64,000 nucleotides of DNA, taken from NCBI GenBank assembly GCA_946811185.2, contig OX328108.1:1759501-1823500 (forward strand). The letters run 5' to 3'. Every line of letters begins with the position of its first letter. Position 1 is the first letter of the stretch. A model generated the notes under the pieces. It was not told the origin of the DNA. It searched no databases and saw nothing but the letters and a program-made list of their open reading frames with translations. Positions 23,417 through 34,993 of the stretch are shown piece after piece. Origin of the DNA: Hippopus hippopus (lineage: Eukaryota > Mollusca > Bivalvia > Cardiida > Cardiidae). The translations under genes were made by a program, and so were the position numbers.

Positions 23417-23635
23417 TTAACTCTTTACCAAACAATCGCGGGTTTTAACGACCCTATGAAAGGAACCTTTTGAAAACATTGTGGGAAAAGGAGAAAATGC
23501 TGGTAACCAGCATTTCCTCGTTTTCCCACAATATTTTCTACTCTATTAAGGACAAATTTTGCTATTTGAGCCATCTTTAGTTTGTCGTCTGCAAATGCTT
23601 TCAATTTGGACCAGTCTAAAATTTTAAAGAGTTAA
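23417..23635. mobile_element. Mt1 element, intact, TTAA on both sides
   Basis: Left TTAACTCTTTACCAAACAAT; right AATTTTAAAGAGTTAA has lost a few terminal bases. Core AATGCTGGTAACCAGCATTT. Confidence 0.87.
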
Positions 23636-23687
23636 AGTGCTCAGTGTATAGTGCAGTCACGTAGGACCTCGGTTCAATATTTCATGC

Positions 23688-23888
23688 GGAAGACTTTCTA
23701 GTAATTTTAGGCAGCATGTTCCATGCAGTCTGATCTTGATATACACTGTCTGCAAAAGGTCAGTGAGTCGTGTGTAGCAGCCTAAGGGTTAACCTCAAGG
23801 ACTTATTGCAGACAGTGTAGATCAAGATCAGACTGCACTGAATGTGCAGTCTGATCTAGGATCTAAACTGTCCAATTAGGAGATTATT
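23688..23888. mobile_element. Mt2 palindromic element
   Basis: Two overlapping inverted pairs: GTGTAGATCAAGATCAGACT at 23816 against AGTCTGATCTTGATATACAC at 23727. CAGCCTAAGGGTTAA at 23781 marks a TTAA-CCCTT type end between them. Confidence 0.75.
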
Positions 23889-23934
23889 TTCCGCCTAAAA
23901 AAAGTTAAAAATGGTAACATTTGGGTCTTTAATA

Positions 23935-24661
23935 TGGGCTTGAAAGCTTCATTTCACTTGTTTACCAGATTAAGAGTTAATTAGTTGCTTATTGTGATCA
24001 CTCACCGTTATCTGCCCTTGAATTAGAAAAATTGCTATATTTGATTTTGTTTACACTCTAGCATCTACAAATATAAACCAATCAGCAACAAACTTAGTCA
24101 AAATATATATGATCATAAGATCTCGGATGAGTTTGATATGGGTCTAATCAAACCAGAACGACTGGAGTTATCTTCCCTTGAATTAGAAAAATTGCTATAT
24201 TTGACATTGTTTACACTCTAGCATCTACAAATATAAACCAATCAGCACCAAACTTGGTCAAAATGTATATGACCGTTTAATCTCAGATGAGTTCGATTAT
24301 TGGCTTAATGGGACCAGAATGACCACAGTTATCTGTCCTTGAATTAGAAAAATTGCTATATTTTACTGTTGCATGATGCATCACCTTGTAGACCTCTACA
24401 AATTTTGCACATGACATGCGCCTGGGATCATTACAGGCCCTGCCCGGGGCCTCACATGTTTGTACATAGCCCTATGTAAGGCAATTATTAAAAAATTTTC
24501 TGGACAACCTAAGGGCCTAGACCTATATATCAGCTGTGAGGTTTCTCTTTTTTCATTATCATTTGGCCTTGAACTTCGATATTTGGTATTTATCTTCACT
24601 GTAGACCTTTACTGCTTAGTACTCAGGTGAGCAATATAGGACTATCATGGTCCTCTTGTTT
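23935..24661 (+). mobile_element. Related hairpin-ended element with roughly 160-bp repeats
   Basis: Three decayed direct repeats contain TTGAATTAGAAAAATTGCTA (near 24011, 24177 and 24339). They precede an end ACTCAGGTGAGC...AGGACTATCATGGTCCT then CTTGTTTT, matching the 3' end of the 145-bp array elements although the internal satellite differs. Confidence 0.65.
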
Positions 24662-24689
24662 TACAATGGCAGAGTAAGAAACAACTAAC

Positions 24690-25410
24690 AAAACTTTTAT
24701 GGTGTTTAGAGTTAGACCATGTAAGCAGTATTTCAGATTTTTAACTAGGCTGTTTTTAAAGAAAATAAGTTATTGTTGTATTCCTGTTGTCGTCATCTGC
24801 GTGATTGTCGTCTGAAAACTTCAACATTTTGTAATACCTCTGTTATTACTGAAGGTATTTACTTCAAACTTGGACAAGTTGTTAACTATCAAAGGGGAAC
24901 TCATACATCTGTGGCAGATAACCATCAAAGCATTATTTACACAGTTATGCCTCTTTTTTAACATAGAATTTTGATGAAAATCATACACTTGCAGCCAAGC
25001 ATTGGCACCAGCATGCCATACCCTTGTTTTACAATGGCAGAATTCGAAAGAACTTTGAAAATATTAATGGTGTTTAGTGTTAGGCCATATAAACAGTATT
25101 TCAGATTTTTATCACGGCTGTTTTCGAAGAAAAAGGTGAGTTATTGTCATGGCCCTGTCGTCGTCATTTGGGTCATCATCATGGAAAAACTTTGACATTT
25201 TATAATATCTCTGTTATTACTGAAGATCTTTACTTCAAACTTGGACAAGTTGTTAACAATGAAAAGGAGAATTCATACAACAGGGGCAAGTAACTATCAA
25301 ACTATTTTTGACACAGTCTTGTACAACTTACAAAACTTTAATGGTGGTTAGTTTTAGGCCAAATAAGCAGTCTTTCAGATTTTTAAGAGTATACAGGATA
25401 AATGTACATG
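24690..25410. repeat. Roughly 310-bp direct repeats with TTGTTAACTATCAAAGGGGA
   Basis: Two full units and one partial share TACTTCAAACTTGGACAAGT (24861 and 25229) and CAGTATTTCAGATTTTTA (24729, 25091, 25369). Diverged reverse-strand relatives occur at 37060-37210, 38200-38330, 41290-41420 and 41750-41890, in multi-CARD introns. Confidence 0.65.
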
Positions 25411-25566
25411 TATTTTGTAATAAAATTGATATTCTATATGCTAAGTATTTGTCATTTTTTTGTGTTTATTTTCTTTTCTCCCCCCCCCACCCCATTTCTT
25501 TCCCTCCAGTTCTTGGTTCATCAATATTCTTATCTCAAGTTCTTTTTTTCTTGCTTTTCCAGGAGT

Positions 25567-25790
25567 TGTTAAACTCTTTAACAAACGGCAAAATTTTGGA
25601 CTCCCACACTGTTTTCAAAGGACTTCTCCAGGGTCGCAAAAACTCTGAATTGTTTGGTAAAGGGTTTTGGGGAGAAAACATGAAAGGAGAAAATGCTGGT
25701 AACCAGCTTTATCTCCTCTTTCCACAATGTTTTCAAAGGAATTTTTCTTCAGGGTTGTTAAAACTCTGGATTTTTTGGTAAAGGGTGAAA
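25567..25790. mobile_element. Mt1 element, reverse
   Basis: Left TTAAACTCTTTAACAAACGG, core GAAAATGCTGGTAACCAGCT, right TTTTTTGGTAAAGGG. Confidence 0.8.
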
Positions 25791-25899
25791 GCAAAAACAA
25801 TATCACATACAAATGTTTATACTTTTTTTTTTTCTTCTTTAATATACAACCTATGTAAAACAAAAAATATATCAAAAAATATATTTTAACATGTGCTCA

Positions 25900-26155
25900 T
25901 ACATGAGCCATGCTCTTGCAAGAGGGGGTTTAATGCATCTCTGTGATTGGATTTTACCAAGCAAGTCATATTATCATGGATCCATCAAATCTATTTTGTC
26001 TTCTATAACCAACTGAATCCTGAGATAGAGTGTTCATTAGACATGCAGAAAATTTACCTAAAGCAAAATGTTAGGACACAGATCAGGCTGACCTGGATCA
26101 ATACATTTTTTGCAGATGTATTAAACCCCCTTTTCACAGAGTATGGCTCAATATG
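25900..26155. mobile_element. Mt3 element
   Basis: Left GAGCCATGCTCTTGCAAGAG, right CCCCTTTTCACAGAGTATGG. A second partial copy runs 26300-26410 (TCCTCTTTTTACAGGCTATG). Confidence 0.72.
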
Positions 26156-26209
26156 GCACATGCATATTTATAAACTATGGAAGATTTATAATCTGCAACA
26201 GAAAATATG

Positions 26210-26302
26210 TCCTTAACAGACAGTGTAGATCAAAGATCAGACTGCACGTTCTGTGCAGTCTGATCTTTGATCGACACTGTCTGCAAAAGGTCAGAGAGTT
26301 GC
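26210..26302. mobile_element. Mt2 core
   Basis: GTGTAGATCAAAGATCAGAC, CTGCACGTTCTGTGCAG as centre, then the complementary arm. Confidence 0.8.
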
Positions 26303-26651
26303 ACATAGCAAAAGCAAAATGTTAGGCCACAGATCAGACAGCACAGGCTGCCCTGGGCTCATGCTTTTTTGCAGATGTATTTAATCCTCTTTTTACAGGC
26401 TATGGCTCAATAACATATATGCATATAAAACTTATAAACTATCGAAGATTCATAATTTGCAACAGTAAAATGCACAAACAGAAATCAACAGTTTTGCATT
26501 TTATCCTAATTTTACCATAATTTTTCCTCGTGTTTTCTATCCCTTACTCCATATAGATTGGTAATTCAACTATGTTTACACAGCTGAACCATTCTACACA
26601 ATTTCTAGTTTTAGCAGGATTTTTTCTCGCTAGCTGTATGGATGTATCTTT

Positions 26652-26766
26652 AACCCTTAAGGCGCCTTTCACCACTACAGTTGCCTTTGCGGTCAGTGTA
26701 GATCAAGATCAGACTGCACAAAATGAGCGGTCTGATCTCTGATTTACACTGTCTGCCTTACTGAAA
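26652..26766. mobile_element. Mt2 element with TTAACCCTTAAGGC end
   Basis: Left end TTTAACCCTTAAGGCGCCTT and core GTGTAGATCAAGATCAGACT with an imperfect right arm. Confidence 0.72.
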
Positions 26767-26857
26767 CATATTAGACAATAGGAACCTTCAAATTTCTATT
26801 ATTTGGGTCTTATTCATAGACGGAAAATGTCAGTTCTGTTTATTCGGCACTCTTTAC

Positions 26858-27090
26858 AACACGATTGAATGAATGATGTTTTACGCTGCTTTCAACATCA
26901 TTCCAGTCATATCACAGCAACAGCTCACATATTCATGTATTTCCTGGGTTTCACCAGTACTAGGCTAGGGCTCTAAAGTGTCTTGCCCAAGGACACTCCT
27001 GTGAAAGAGCCAGTGGAGCCAGAGAGGCTGGAACCCGGGGCCTCCAGGTCAGGATGTCCTACACTCCACCAATGAGCCAAACAGGACCCT
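26858..27090 (-). mobile_element. Second SINE-like repeat, reverse
   Basis: Contains CTGGAACCCGGGGCCTCCAG and CCACCAATGAGCCAAACAGG, the reverse complement of a tRNA B box and A box, plus a body with TGAATGATGTTTTACGCTGC resembling the tail region of the other SINE family. The middle is distinct (CTAAAGTGTCTTGCCCAAGG). Confidence 0.65.
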
Positions 27091-27204
27091 TGCACTGGTT
27101 GCCTCATTATACAAGTTCTCTATTACACTTACCAGATTAGTGTTGACATTAGAGAACTTCATGGTTACCCATAACTCTGCATACCTCACTCTAACAAATG
27201 CCTT

Positions 27205-27425
27205 CTAAACTCTTTCACTACTGAATAAATGAATTGCATTTTCTCAAAGGCTAAAAATACATTTCCTCTGTAAGATCAATGGACAGTTCTGTCATATTCT
27301 AGAAGATAGCAGTGGGCAGTGTAGATCAGAGATCAGATTGCATGTTCTGTGCAGTCTGATCTTGATCTACAATGTCCACAAAAGCTTCTGGTGTCCTCTG
27401 TGGTATAGAAAGAATTTACTCATAA
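27205..27425. mobile_element. Mt2 element
   Basis: Left CTAAACTCTTTCACTACTGA, same subfamily as the 9.59-kb copy. Core CAGATTGCATGTTCTGTGCA. Confidence 0.75.
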
Positions 27426-27527
27426 CCTGCTAAATAAGTTTAATGAAACTTTCAAGCAGATAGTGAAAATAAAACAAATATTGCAATTTCAGTTTTCTTT
27501 TTTTTTTTTTTAAGGAAAACACTATCA

Positions 27528-27722
27528 GACCTGGGGTAATTGTAACCTGTAATCATGATTACTTGTAATTGATTACAATTTTTCAGTAATCGATATTTAA
27601 TCTGTAATCAGGAATTTTCATGATTACAAGTAAGTGTAATGTAATCAATTATATTACAAAATGGCATGTAATCATGATTACTTTGTGATTACTTTACGAT
27701 TACTTTTTTAGAGCATATATAT
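27528..27722. repeat. GTAATCATGATTAC-rich repeat
   Basis: TGTAATCATGATTACTTGTA and many inverted and direct variants of TGATTAC. Directly followed by the reverse 145-bp array element. Confidence 0.8.
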
Positions 27723-27724
27723 AA

Positions 27725-29233
27725 AACAAGAGGGCCATGATCGCCCTGAAGTCGCTCACCTGAGCCTTTTGATCAAACATGACCTATTTCCAATCTCTTC
27801 AGAGATATTAAGACAAACATTCTGACAAACACTCATTAGTATTGGACTTACAAATATGGCCTCTAGAGTGCACACAAGCTTTTTCTAGAATTAGTCTCAG
27901 CGGCCTACTTGACATGTAGAAATTATCCAGACATACATTCTGACAAACTTTCATGAGTATTTGAGAGAAAATGTGGCCTGTAGGATGTACAAAAGGTTTT
28001 TCCTAGATTTGACCTAGTGACCTAGTTTTTATCCAACATGACCCATATTCATACTAGTCTAAGATATTATCAAGACAAGCATTCTGACCAAATTTCCAGA
28101 TTATTGGACTGAAAATGTGGCCTCTAGAGCGTACACAAATGTTTTCTTAGATTTGACCTGGTGACCTAGTTTTTGACCTGACATGACCCATTTTCAAATT
28201 CATTCAAGCTATCATCATGACAAACATTATGACAAACTTGGAAGGGCATTGGTTTGAAAATGTGGCTTCTGGAGTGTACAAAAGGTTTTTCTAAGATTTG
28301 ACCTAGTGACCTAGTTTTTGACCCGACATGGCCCATTTTCAAACTCATCTGCGATATTAGCAAGACAAACATTCTGACCAACGTTCAAGAGTATTGGACA
28401 GAAAGTGTGGCTTCTGGAGTGTACACAAGATTTTTCTAAGATTTGACCTAGTGACCTAGTTTTTGACCTGACATGGCCCATTTTCAAACTCGTTTCAGAT
28501 ATCATCAAGACAAACATTCTGACCAACATTCAGGAGTATTGGACAGAAAATGCCTCTAGAGCTTACACAATTTTTTTCTAAGATTTGACCTGGTGACCTA
28601 GTTTTTGACCCAACATGACCCATTTTCTGACTAGTCTGAGATATCATCAAGACAAACATTATGACCAACTTTCAAGAGTATTGGACTGAAAATGTGGCCT
28701 CTAGAGGGTACACAATATTTTTCTAAGATTTGACCTGGTGACCTTATTTTTGACCCCACATGGTCCATTTTCAAACTCATCCTGGATATTATCAAGACAA
28801 ACATTCTGACCAACTTTCAAGAGTACTGGACTGAAAATGTGGCCTCTAGAGCATACACAAGATTTTTCTAAGATTTGACCTAGTGACCTAGTTTTTGACC
28901 CGACGTGGCCCATTTTCAAACTCGTCTGGGATATCATCAAGACAAACATTCTGACCAACTTTCAGGAGTATTGAACAGAAAATGTGGCCTCTAGAGTGTA
29001 CACAAGATTTTTCTAAGATTTGACCTAGTGACCTAGTTTTTGACCCGACATGACCCATTTTCAAAATTGTCCGAGATATTATTGAGGCAAACATTCTGAC
29101 CAAGTTTCATGAGTATCGGACTGAAAATGTGGCCTCTAGAGTGTACACAAGGTAAAAAGATGACGACAGACGACTGACACAGCACGATCACAATAGATCC
29201 CCATGAGCACTTCATGCTCAGGTGAGCTAAAAA
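27725..29233 (-). mobile_element. Hairpin-ended element with 145-bp tandem array (reverse orientation)
   Basis: The same family as the 11.2-kb element, inverted. It starts AACAAGAGGGCCATGATCGC (the 3' hairpin reversed) and ends at CATGCTCAGGTGAGCT. About 9-10 units of the same 145-bp repeat run between. Confidence 0.75.
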
Positions 29234-30087
29234 ATCAAACCGTATTACAGATAAAGAAAACCATGAATGAAAACACATCTCTGATTTCCCTGTCCTTCTG
29301 TACTTAAGACTTATCTATAAACTAATTGCTATAGCCAAAGCAGCGTAAATAGACTTTTAAAAAGGAAAACTAAATACCCATCTGTCCATAATAATAATAA
29401 ATTGAAAGTAATGAAGAATGCAACAAAATAAATAGGTTTCAGAAAGGAAACTAAGTCTCAACTTATATTTGACAACTAACCAAAGAGATCAAAGTAGATT
29501 AACTTGCTGTTACATGTATTTTCCCCGTCAAGGTAATTATAGTGACTAAAAGTAATTTTCATCAATGAATGAAAAGGATATATTAGACTATCTTCTCTAG
29601 ATCTGTAAAGGTGTGAGAAAATACACATAAATACATGAAGTGGTTCATAGTTTCATTGCCTGTAGAAAAAATCATTTCATTTTGATGAAATAATTCTGTT
29701 AATTGAAATATTCAAAAAAAATACATGCCCATGTGTTTGAACATTTCGAGATTTCACCCGGTGCTACTGGGATAGTCAAAGTGAAGTGTAAACATTATAC
29801 CTCATCCAAATCAGGATAAGATGAGACAACTTCGAACTTCACACATTCGAAGGCATGTTAAGGGTTAAGAGGAATGGCAGTCCTGTCTCATAAGGTCATT
29901 TCTTTTATAAAGGGAAGAATTTGCTCCCTTTCTTGCAAATTTTGTTCTTTTAGAGTAAAACTAATGATAGGTTGCATTTCTTTGTCCTTCATTACATAAC
30001 ATATCAGCCTGTATAATATGATTAATCATCCCAATGATGGACCATTGAACCATTTGAAATAACCATAGCACTGAAAGAGGTTTTACA
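29234..30087. other. Intergenic stretch without recognised feature
   Basis: AT-rich sequence between the reverse 145-bp array element and the ACGCCCGAAGGG element. No ORF with family resemblance and no repeat beyond a CATTTCACTGAC-like fragment. Confidence 0.3.
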
Positions 30088-30858
30088 GACTGAACAAGAG
30101 CTTTGCAGAGCGGCGCATATACGCCCGAAGGGGCTTGTCAGTGAAATGGGTTAAAGTGAAGGATGTACTGTGAAAGAACAAGACACTGGACAGTTAGGGA
30201 TCACATTGAGACGATGGAGTTATCTGTTCTTGTGCACTGCACTTCTCAATTTGATCTATGCACCTGTGAAGTATCATGTTTACACCTGTAATAGTTTTTG
30301 AGTTATGCTCCTGACAAAATTTAAGTAAGAAAAAAATCAAAGGGCAATAACTCCTAAACTATGGGGCCAAAAGATATAGCTCCAATACACTGCACTTCTC
30401 CTCAATGCCATCTATCAACCTGTGAAGTTTCAGGTTTATGTCTCATGTAGTTTTCAAGTTATGCACTAGACAAAATTTGAGTAAGAAAAAACAAAGGACA
30501 ATAACTCCTAAATTATGAAATCAAAAGTTATGTTTCCTGTGCACTGCACTTCTTCTTGATGAGATCTATCCACCTAGGAAGTATCATGTATTCACCTCTA
30601 ATACTTTTTGTGTTATGCTCCTGACAAAATTTAAGTATGAAAAATAACAAAGGGCAATAACTCTAGAATGCCTTAAGTGATCCAAATTTTAAAAGTCACG
30701 TGCACAACTACACACCATAGAGATTCATTGTGGTAAGTTTTAACTTATTCCAATGGAAACTGTAGGAGGAGTTGAGCGCACAAGAAATTGCTAACGGACA
30801 GACGGACGGACGGACGACTGATGCCATAACTTATATGACCCTTCGGGCGTATAAAAAA
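30088..30858 (-). mobile_element. Element with ACGCCCGAAGGG ends and internal repeats
   Basis: One end is ACAAGAGCTTTGCAGAGCGG followed by CGCATATACGCCCGAAGGGG; the other is CCCTTCGGGCGTATAA. Inside, a roughly 120-150-bp unit with CAAAGGGCAATAACTCCTAA recurs at about 30341, 30493 and 30647. An ACGG tetranucleotide run lies near 30800. Confidence 0.65.
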
Positions 30859-31049
30859 CCAATACAAGGTGACTAATTTTAGGGTATTTACGACACCTTT
30901 AGTAGACCTGTGTCATTCTTCAACACATTGCCTTGGTACATGTCTGCTTCACAGTATGACTTCCAAATTCTTTAGGGTCGTTAAAAGTAGGAATTTCGTG
31001 GTAAAGAGTTAAGTAGTCTATTACAAGTTATAACAAATTATAAAAATCA

Positions 31050-32136
31050 TAAACTAGAGGCGCTTGAGCGCCTGTATCGCTCCACAGGCCTGATATTTCT
31101 ATAATGGCGAAAGGAAGTTTTTAACAATTATCATTCAATCCTGCATTTTAGCTCACTGAAGAAACAATTTGGTAGACAACCACCATAGGAACTTACCTGC
31201 AAAACAACAATGAAATCCAATGAATAGTTTTAGAGAAGAAATTTTTCAAAGATTTTACTTTATACCATAAAAGGAAAATGAGTCTCCCATAAAAGCCATG
31301 TTTTTTGACAGATCTTTTTTTTTTTTAAGGAATTCTGTAAACCTGTATCTAAGGAACATTCCTGCAAAATAATAATGCTATCCAAATAGCGGTTTGGGAG
31401 GAGAAGACTTTTAAAGGTTTTTTACTTTGGTTGCCATGGCAACCAGAATTCTTCATGGAACACAATTATTTGAAGGAATTTGAAAGAGGACCACCAAAGG
31501 AACATTCCTGTGAAATTTGGTAAAAATCCAGTCAATAGTTTCTGAGGAGAAGTTTTTTAAAGAAAAAGTTTACGGACGCACGCACGGACAAACGGACGGA
31601 CGGACGGACGCACAACGGACACAACGCCATGACAATAGCTCGCTGGCCGAAGACAACCACCATAGGAACTTACCTGCAAAACAACAATGAAATCCAATGA
31701 ATAGTTTTAGAGAAGAAATTTTTCAAAGATTTTACTTTATACCATAAAAGGAAAATGAGTCTCCCATAAAAGCCATGTTTTTTGACAGATCTTTTTTTTT
31801 TTAAGGAATTCTGTAAACCTGTATCTAAGGAACATTCCTGCAAAATAATAATGCTATCCAAATAGCGGTTTGGGAGGAGAAGATTTTTAAAGGTTTTTTA
31901 CTTTGGTTGCCATGGCAACCAGAATTCTTCATGGAACACAATTATTTGAAGGAATTTGAAAGAGGACCACCAAAGGAACATTCCTGTGAAATTTGGTAAA
32001 AATCCAGTCAATAGTTTCTGAGGAGAAGTTTTTTAAAGAAAAAGTTTACGGACGCACAGACGGACGGACGGACGGACGCACGACGGACACAACGCCATGA
32101 CAATAGCTCTCTGGCCTTCGGCCAGTGGAGCTAAAA
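31050..32136. mobile_element. Element containing a 477-bp tandem duplication
   Basis: The left end AACTAGAGGCGCTTGAGCGC is, read in reverse, a hairpin followed by CTAG, as at a Helitron 3' end. The right end is a hairpin CTGGCCTTCGGCCAG then TGGAGCTAAAA. The segment 31175-31651 is repeated almost unchanged at 31652-32116. Confidence 0.7.
31175..32116. repeat. Two near-identical 477-bp direct repeats
   Basis: The first copy is 31175-31651 and the second 31652 to about 32116. Reading them side by side shows only a few differences, including the length of a T run and of the ACGG tract. The first copy ends where the terminal hairpin would be, at CTGGCCGAAG. Confidence 0.85.
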
Positions 32137-32139
32137 AGT

Positions 32140-32940
32140 ATGAAATTACAACAAAGTATAAAAATTACATGTATTAAAACTATGAAGATAAATAAAAAAA
32201 AAAACATATCACTGAGAAGTAAGCGATGCTCCCTGAAAATAGCAACCGTTTCCTGTGAGCTGTGCACACTTAAAACACTTCTGACCTTGACTTTTGACTC
32301 ACTGATAAAGTTCTTGTGTGCATCACATCCTTTATATGTGGTTGAAAATTCTGCAAAGTTTTACTGAAATTCACTCATAATTGAATAGAGTAATAGGCAG
32401 AGCACAAGCACTACCACAGAAGACTTTCCTGTGACATTGACCTTTAATCTATGGACATGACTTGTGCATGTTGTTATGTGGTTGACCATTCTGCATTGAA
32501 ATTTATTCATAATTGAAAAAGTAACAACCCCGATAAACAAAATCCCAAAAATTTCTCTTTTTGACGATATTGAACCTGCTGTGACCTTGACCTTTTGACC
32601 TACTGACATTGTTCTTCGGTGCTACACCTTTGCCGATAATATTACAAAGTTACACTGAAATTCATTCAAAATTTAAAAAAGTTACAGGCTGCACACAAAC
32701 ACTCCATCCAACACATTTGACCTTGCTGTGACCTTGACCTTTAACCTAAGGACATGGTTCTTGCACATGACACATTGTCTTGGTGTAGTTAACATTTATG
32801 CTAAGTTATTTTGAAATTAATCCATATGGAAAAAAAGTTATGGCCTGGCATACAAACACAGACAGACAGACAGACAGAACGAAAACTATATGCCCCTGAA
32901 AAATAATTTCAGAAGCATAAAAATCTCATACATAATAATG
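32140..32940. repeat. Decayed tandem array with TGACCTTGACCTTT units
   Basis: Four to five units of roughly 150-190 bp, each with TGACCTTGACCTTT-like text (near 32280, 32430, 32580, 32730) and TTACACTGAAATTCATTCA-like text. It ends in ACAGACAGACAGACAG and ATATGCCCCTGAAAAATAAT. Confidence 0.6.
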
Positions 32941-33214
32941 TACATGTGCCTATCCAAAACAGGTGCAACTGACAAAAAGAAGGGACATGACTCTTAGAAA
33001 CTTGAAAGACCCATAACTCATAGATTCAACTGAAACTGTGGAGAAACTACTTTGTATTCTTAAATAATGAATGCAGTAACATACATAATTATATGTATGT
33101 GTTTAATAAATTTACCAAGAAAATAAATTACAAATAAGACTTTAAAACATGTAATATGCTTACAACATCAAAGTAATGCTTTGTTACTCTTAAAACATAA
33201 CTGGAATGTGCCAA

Positions 33215-33780
33215 TGTTATCAACTGTTTACCAAACAATTCCGTGTTTTGACAACCCTGGTTAGAAGCCATAGCCTTTTGGAAACATTGTGAGAAAAGGA
33301 GAAAATGCTGGTAACCAGCATTTTCTCCTTTTTATACGCCCGAAGGGTCGTATTATGTTATGGCCCCAGTCGTTCGTCCGTCTGTCTGTCCATCCGTCCG
33401 TCCATCTGTAAGCAATTTCTTGTGTGCACAACTCCTCCTACACTTTCTATTGCAATAAGTTCAAACTTACCACAATGAATCTCTATCATGTGTAGTTGTG
33501 CATGTGACTCTTGAAATTTGGATCTCTTTAGGCGTTCTCGATTTTAAGCCATTTCACTGACAAGCCTCTTTGGACATATATGCTCCGCTTTGCAAAGCTC
33601 TTGTTCCACAATGTTTTATACCCTTTTTCAGACAATTCCCATCATTTTAGCAACATTTTGATTCTATATTAGTGTGTTGATCTGATTACTAGGTTCTTTC
33701 CTTTTCCCATGTTATCAAAAGCTTTCTTTCTCAGGGTTGTTAAAACTCAGGATTGTGTGGTAAAGGTTGAATTGACTGTA
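33215..33780. mobile_element. Mt1 element split by a nested insertion
   Basis: Left part CTGTTTACCAAACAATTCCG and a perfect core up to 33333. It resumes at 33604 (TTCCACAATGTTTTATACCC) and, after another join near 33700, ends GTGTGGTAAAGG. Confidence 0.75.
33334..33603 (+). mobile_element. ACGCCCGAAGGG element, short copy, nested in an Mt1 element
   Basis: It starts TATACGCCCGAAGGGTCGTA and ends GCTTTGCAAAGCTCTTGT, the opposite orientation to the 30-kb copy. It interrupts the right arm of an Mt1 palindrome: the arm reads CATTTTCTCCTTTT before it and TTCCACAATGTTTTATACCC after it. Confidence 0.7.
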
Positions 33781-34559
33781 TTTCAACAGATTTAAACCTC
33801 TTAAGTGTTTGATTTTGTTCTCTGACAGAGTAATCTCTGTCATTTATTCAAGTTTCAATCATTTCAAAAAGTCTGCGTTTTTGAATTTTTGACACCCCGC
33901 TGACCCAACAAAATTAACACATCGCACATTCCTTGACGCAACATAAAACAGGACTATAACATAAAAGATCTATTCAACTGATATATATTTCAAAATCATC
34001 AAGTTTATAATCACAGAATCATATCGAATTCATTTTTTACCACCGATTTATTTGTTTTCAGTTTACATGGTATCTGTCTAAAAAGCGACATTATACAGTG
34101 TGACATTGCTGTCATATGGCCTATATTATTGTATGTAATCCGAACTTTGAATTTTTTATTTGCGTTTTAGACCCTGCTCAATCATGGTCATCAACTTGCT
34201 CGAGTTATCACAATACCATACTGTTATGTAAAACTTAGAGCATTATGCAACATCTACAAAGGAACAACATGTGAAAAACAGCGAAAATTTCCAAAATTCA
34301 GAGATGACCCCAAAAATTAATGAACTAGCAGAAACACTGTTCAACTAAACATGTTATTCACCTGCTACAAGAGAATTCATCATGGCACTTTGTAACACAA
34401 TGTCTGATTGGTGCATATTCCATCCAATAGCTGCCATCCAAATACTGGGTTTAACCTGTTGTCCACTGGACAGCTTTGGCAGAACAAGCAGTAACGCTTA
34501 ACTTAACAACTAACATTTTGATCACTTATGTCATTCTTGTGCTGTTTTACAATTTAATA

Positions 34560-34950
34560 TTTTTTTAACTTTTTCCCAGAAAACAAAATTTTAGACTCTT
34601 CCATATTGATAGCTATTGCAAACAACAATCAGAATCAAGCTAAAAAGATTGAATTTGCCTGAAAGTTCAGAAAACTGGTTACCAGCATTTTCTCCTTTTC
34701 CCACAATGTTTTCAAAAGCCTTCTTCTCTAAGGTCGTTAAAACACAGCATTGTGAGGTAAGGGGTTAATGACCCTGAAAAAGGCAGCTTTGGAAAACATT
34801 GTGAAACAAAGAAAAAATGCTGGTTACCGGCATTTTTTCCTTTTCCCACATTTTTTTTGCAAAATGCTTTCTTTCTCAGGGTTGTCAAAACTCATTCTTA
34901 TGTGGTAAAGCATTAATTTGGACAGATCAAAAACAAGTATCGTCTGGTAC
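34560..34950. mobile_element. Two Mt1 elements downstream of the multi-CARD stop
   Basis: The first, 34560-34768, has lost the left half of its core and ends GAGGTAAGGGGTTAA. The second begins at that TTAA and has core AAATGCTGGTTACCGGCATT and right end TATGTGGTAAAG. Confidence 0.75.
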
Positions 34951-34993
34951 AGGGTTGACACATGTACAGTTTTGTTGCTGTTATGTCTACAGC

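Noticed and set aside
28166..29278. Reverse-strand frames of the same type
   Set aside because: Satellite sequence of the inverted array element, not coding.
34168..34320. Plus-strand open segment LLNHGHQLARVITIPYCYVK after a TTTTAG
   Set aside because: No start codon, no family match and no other exon on this strand nearby.
34395..34500. Minus-strand frame MAAIGWNMHQSDIVLQSAMM followed by a GTGAAT donor
   Set aside because: It looked like a first exon, but no downstream exon was recognised, its phase does not fit the multi-CARD gene, and CAATCAGACATTGTGTTAC resembles the dispersed repeat near 53.35 kb.
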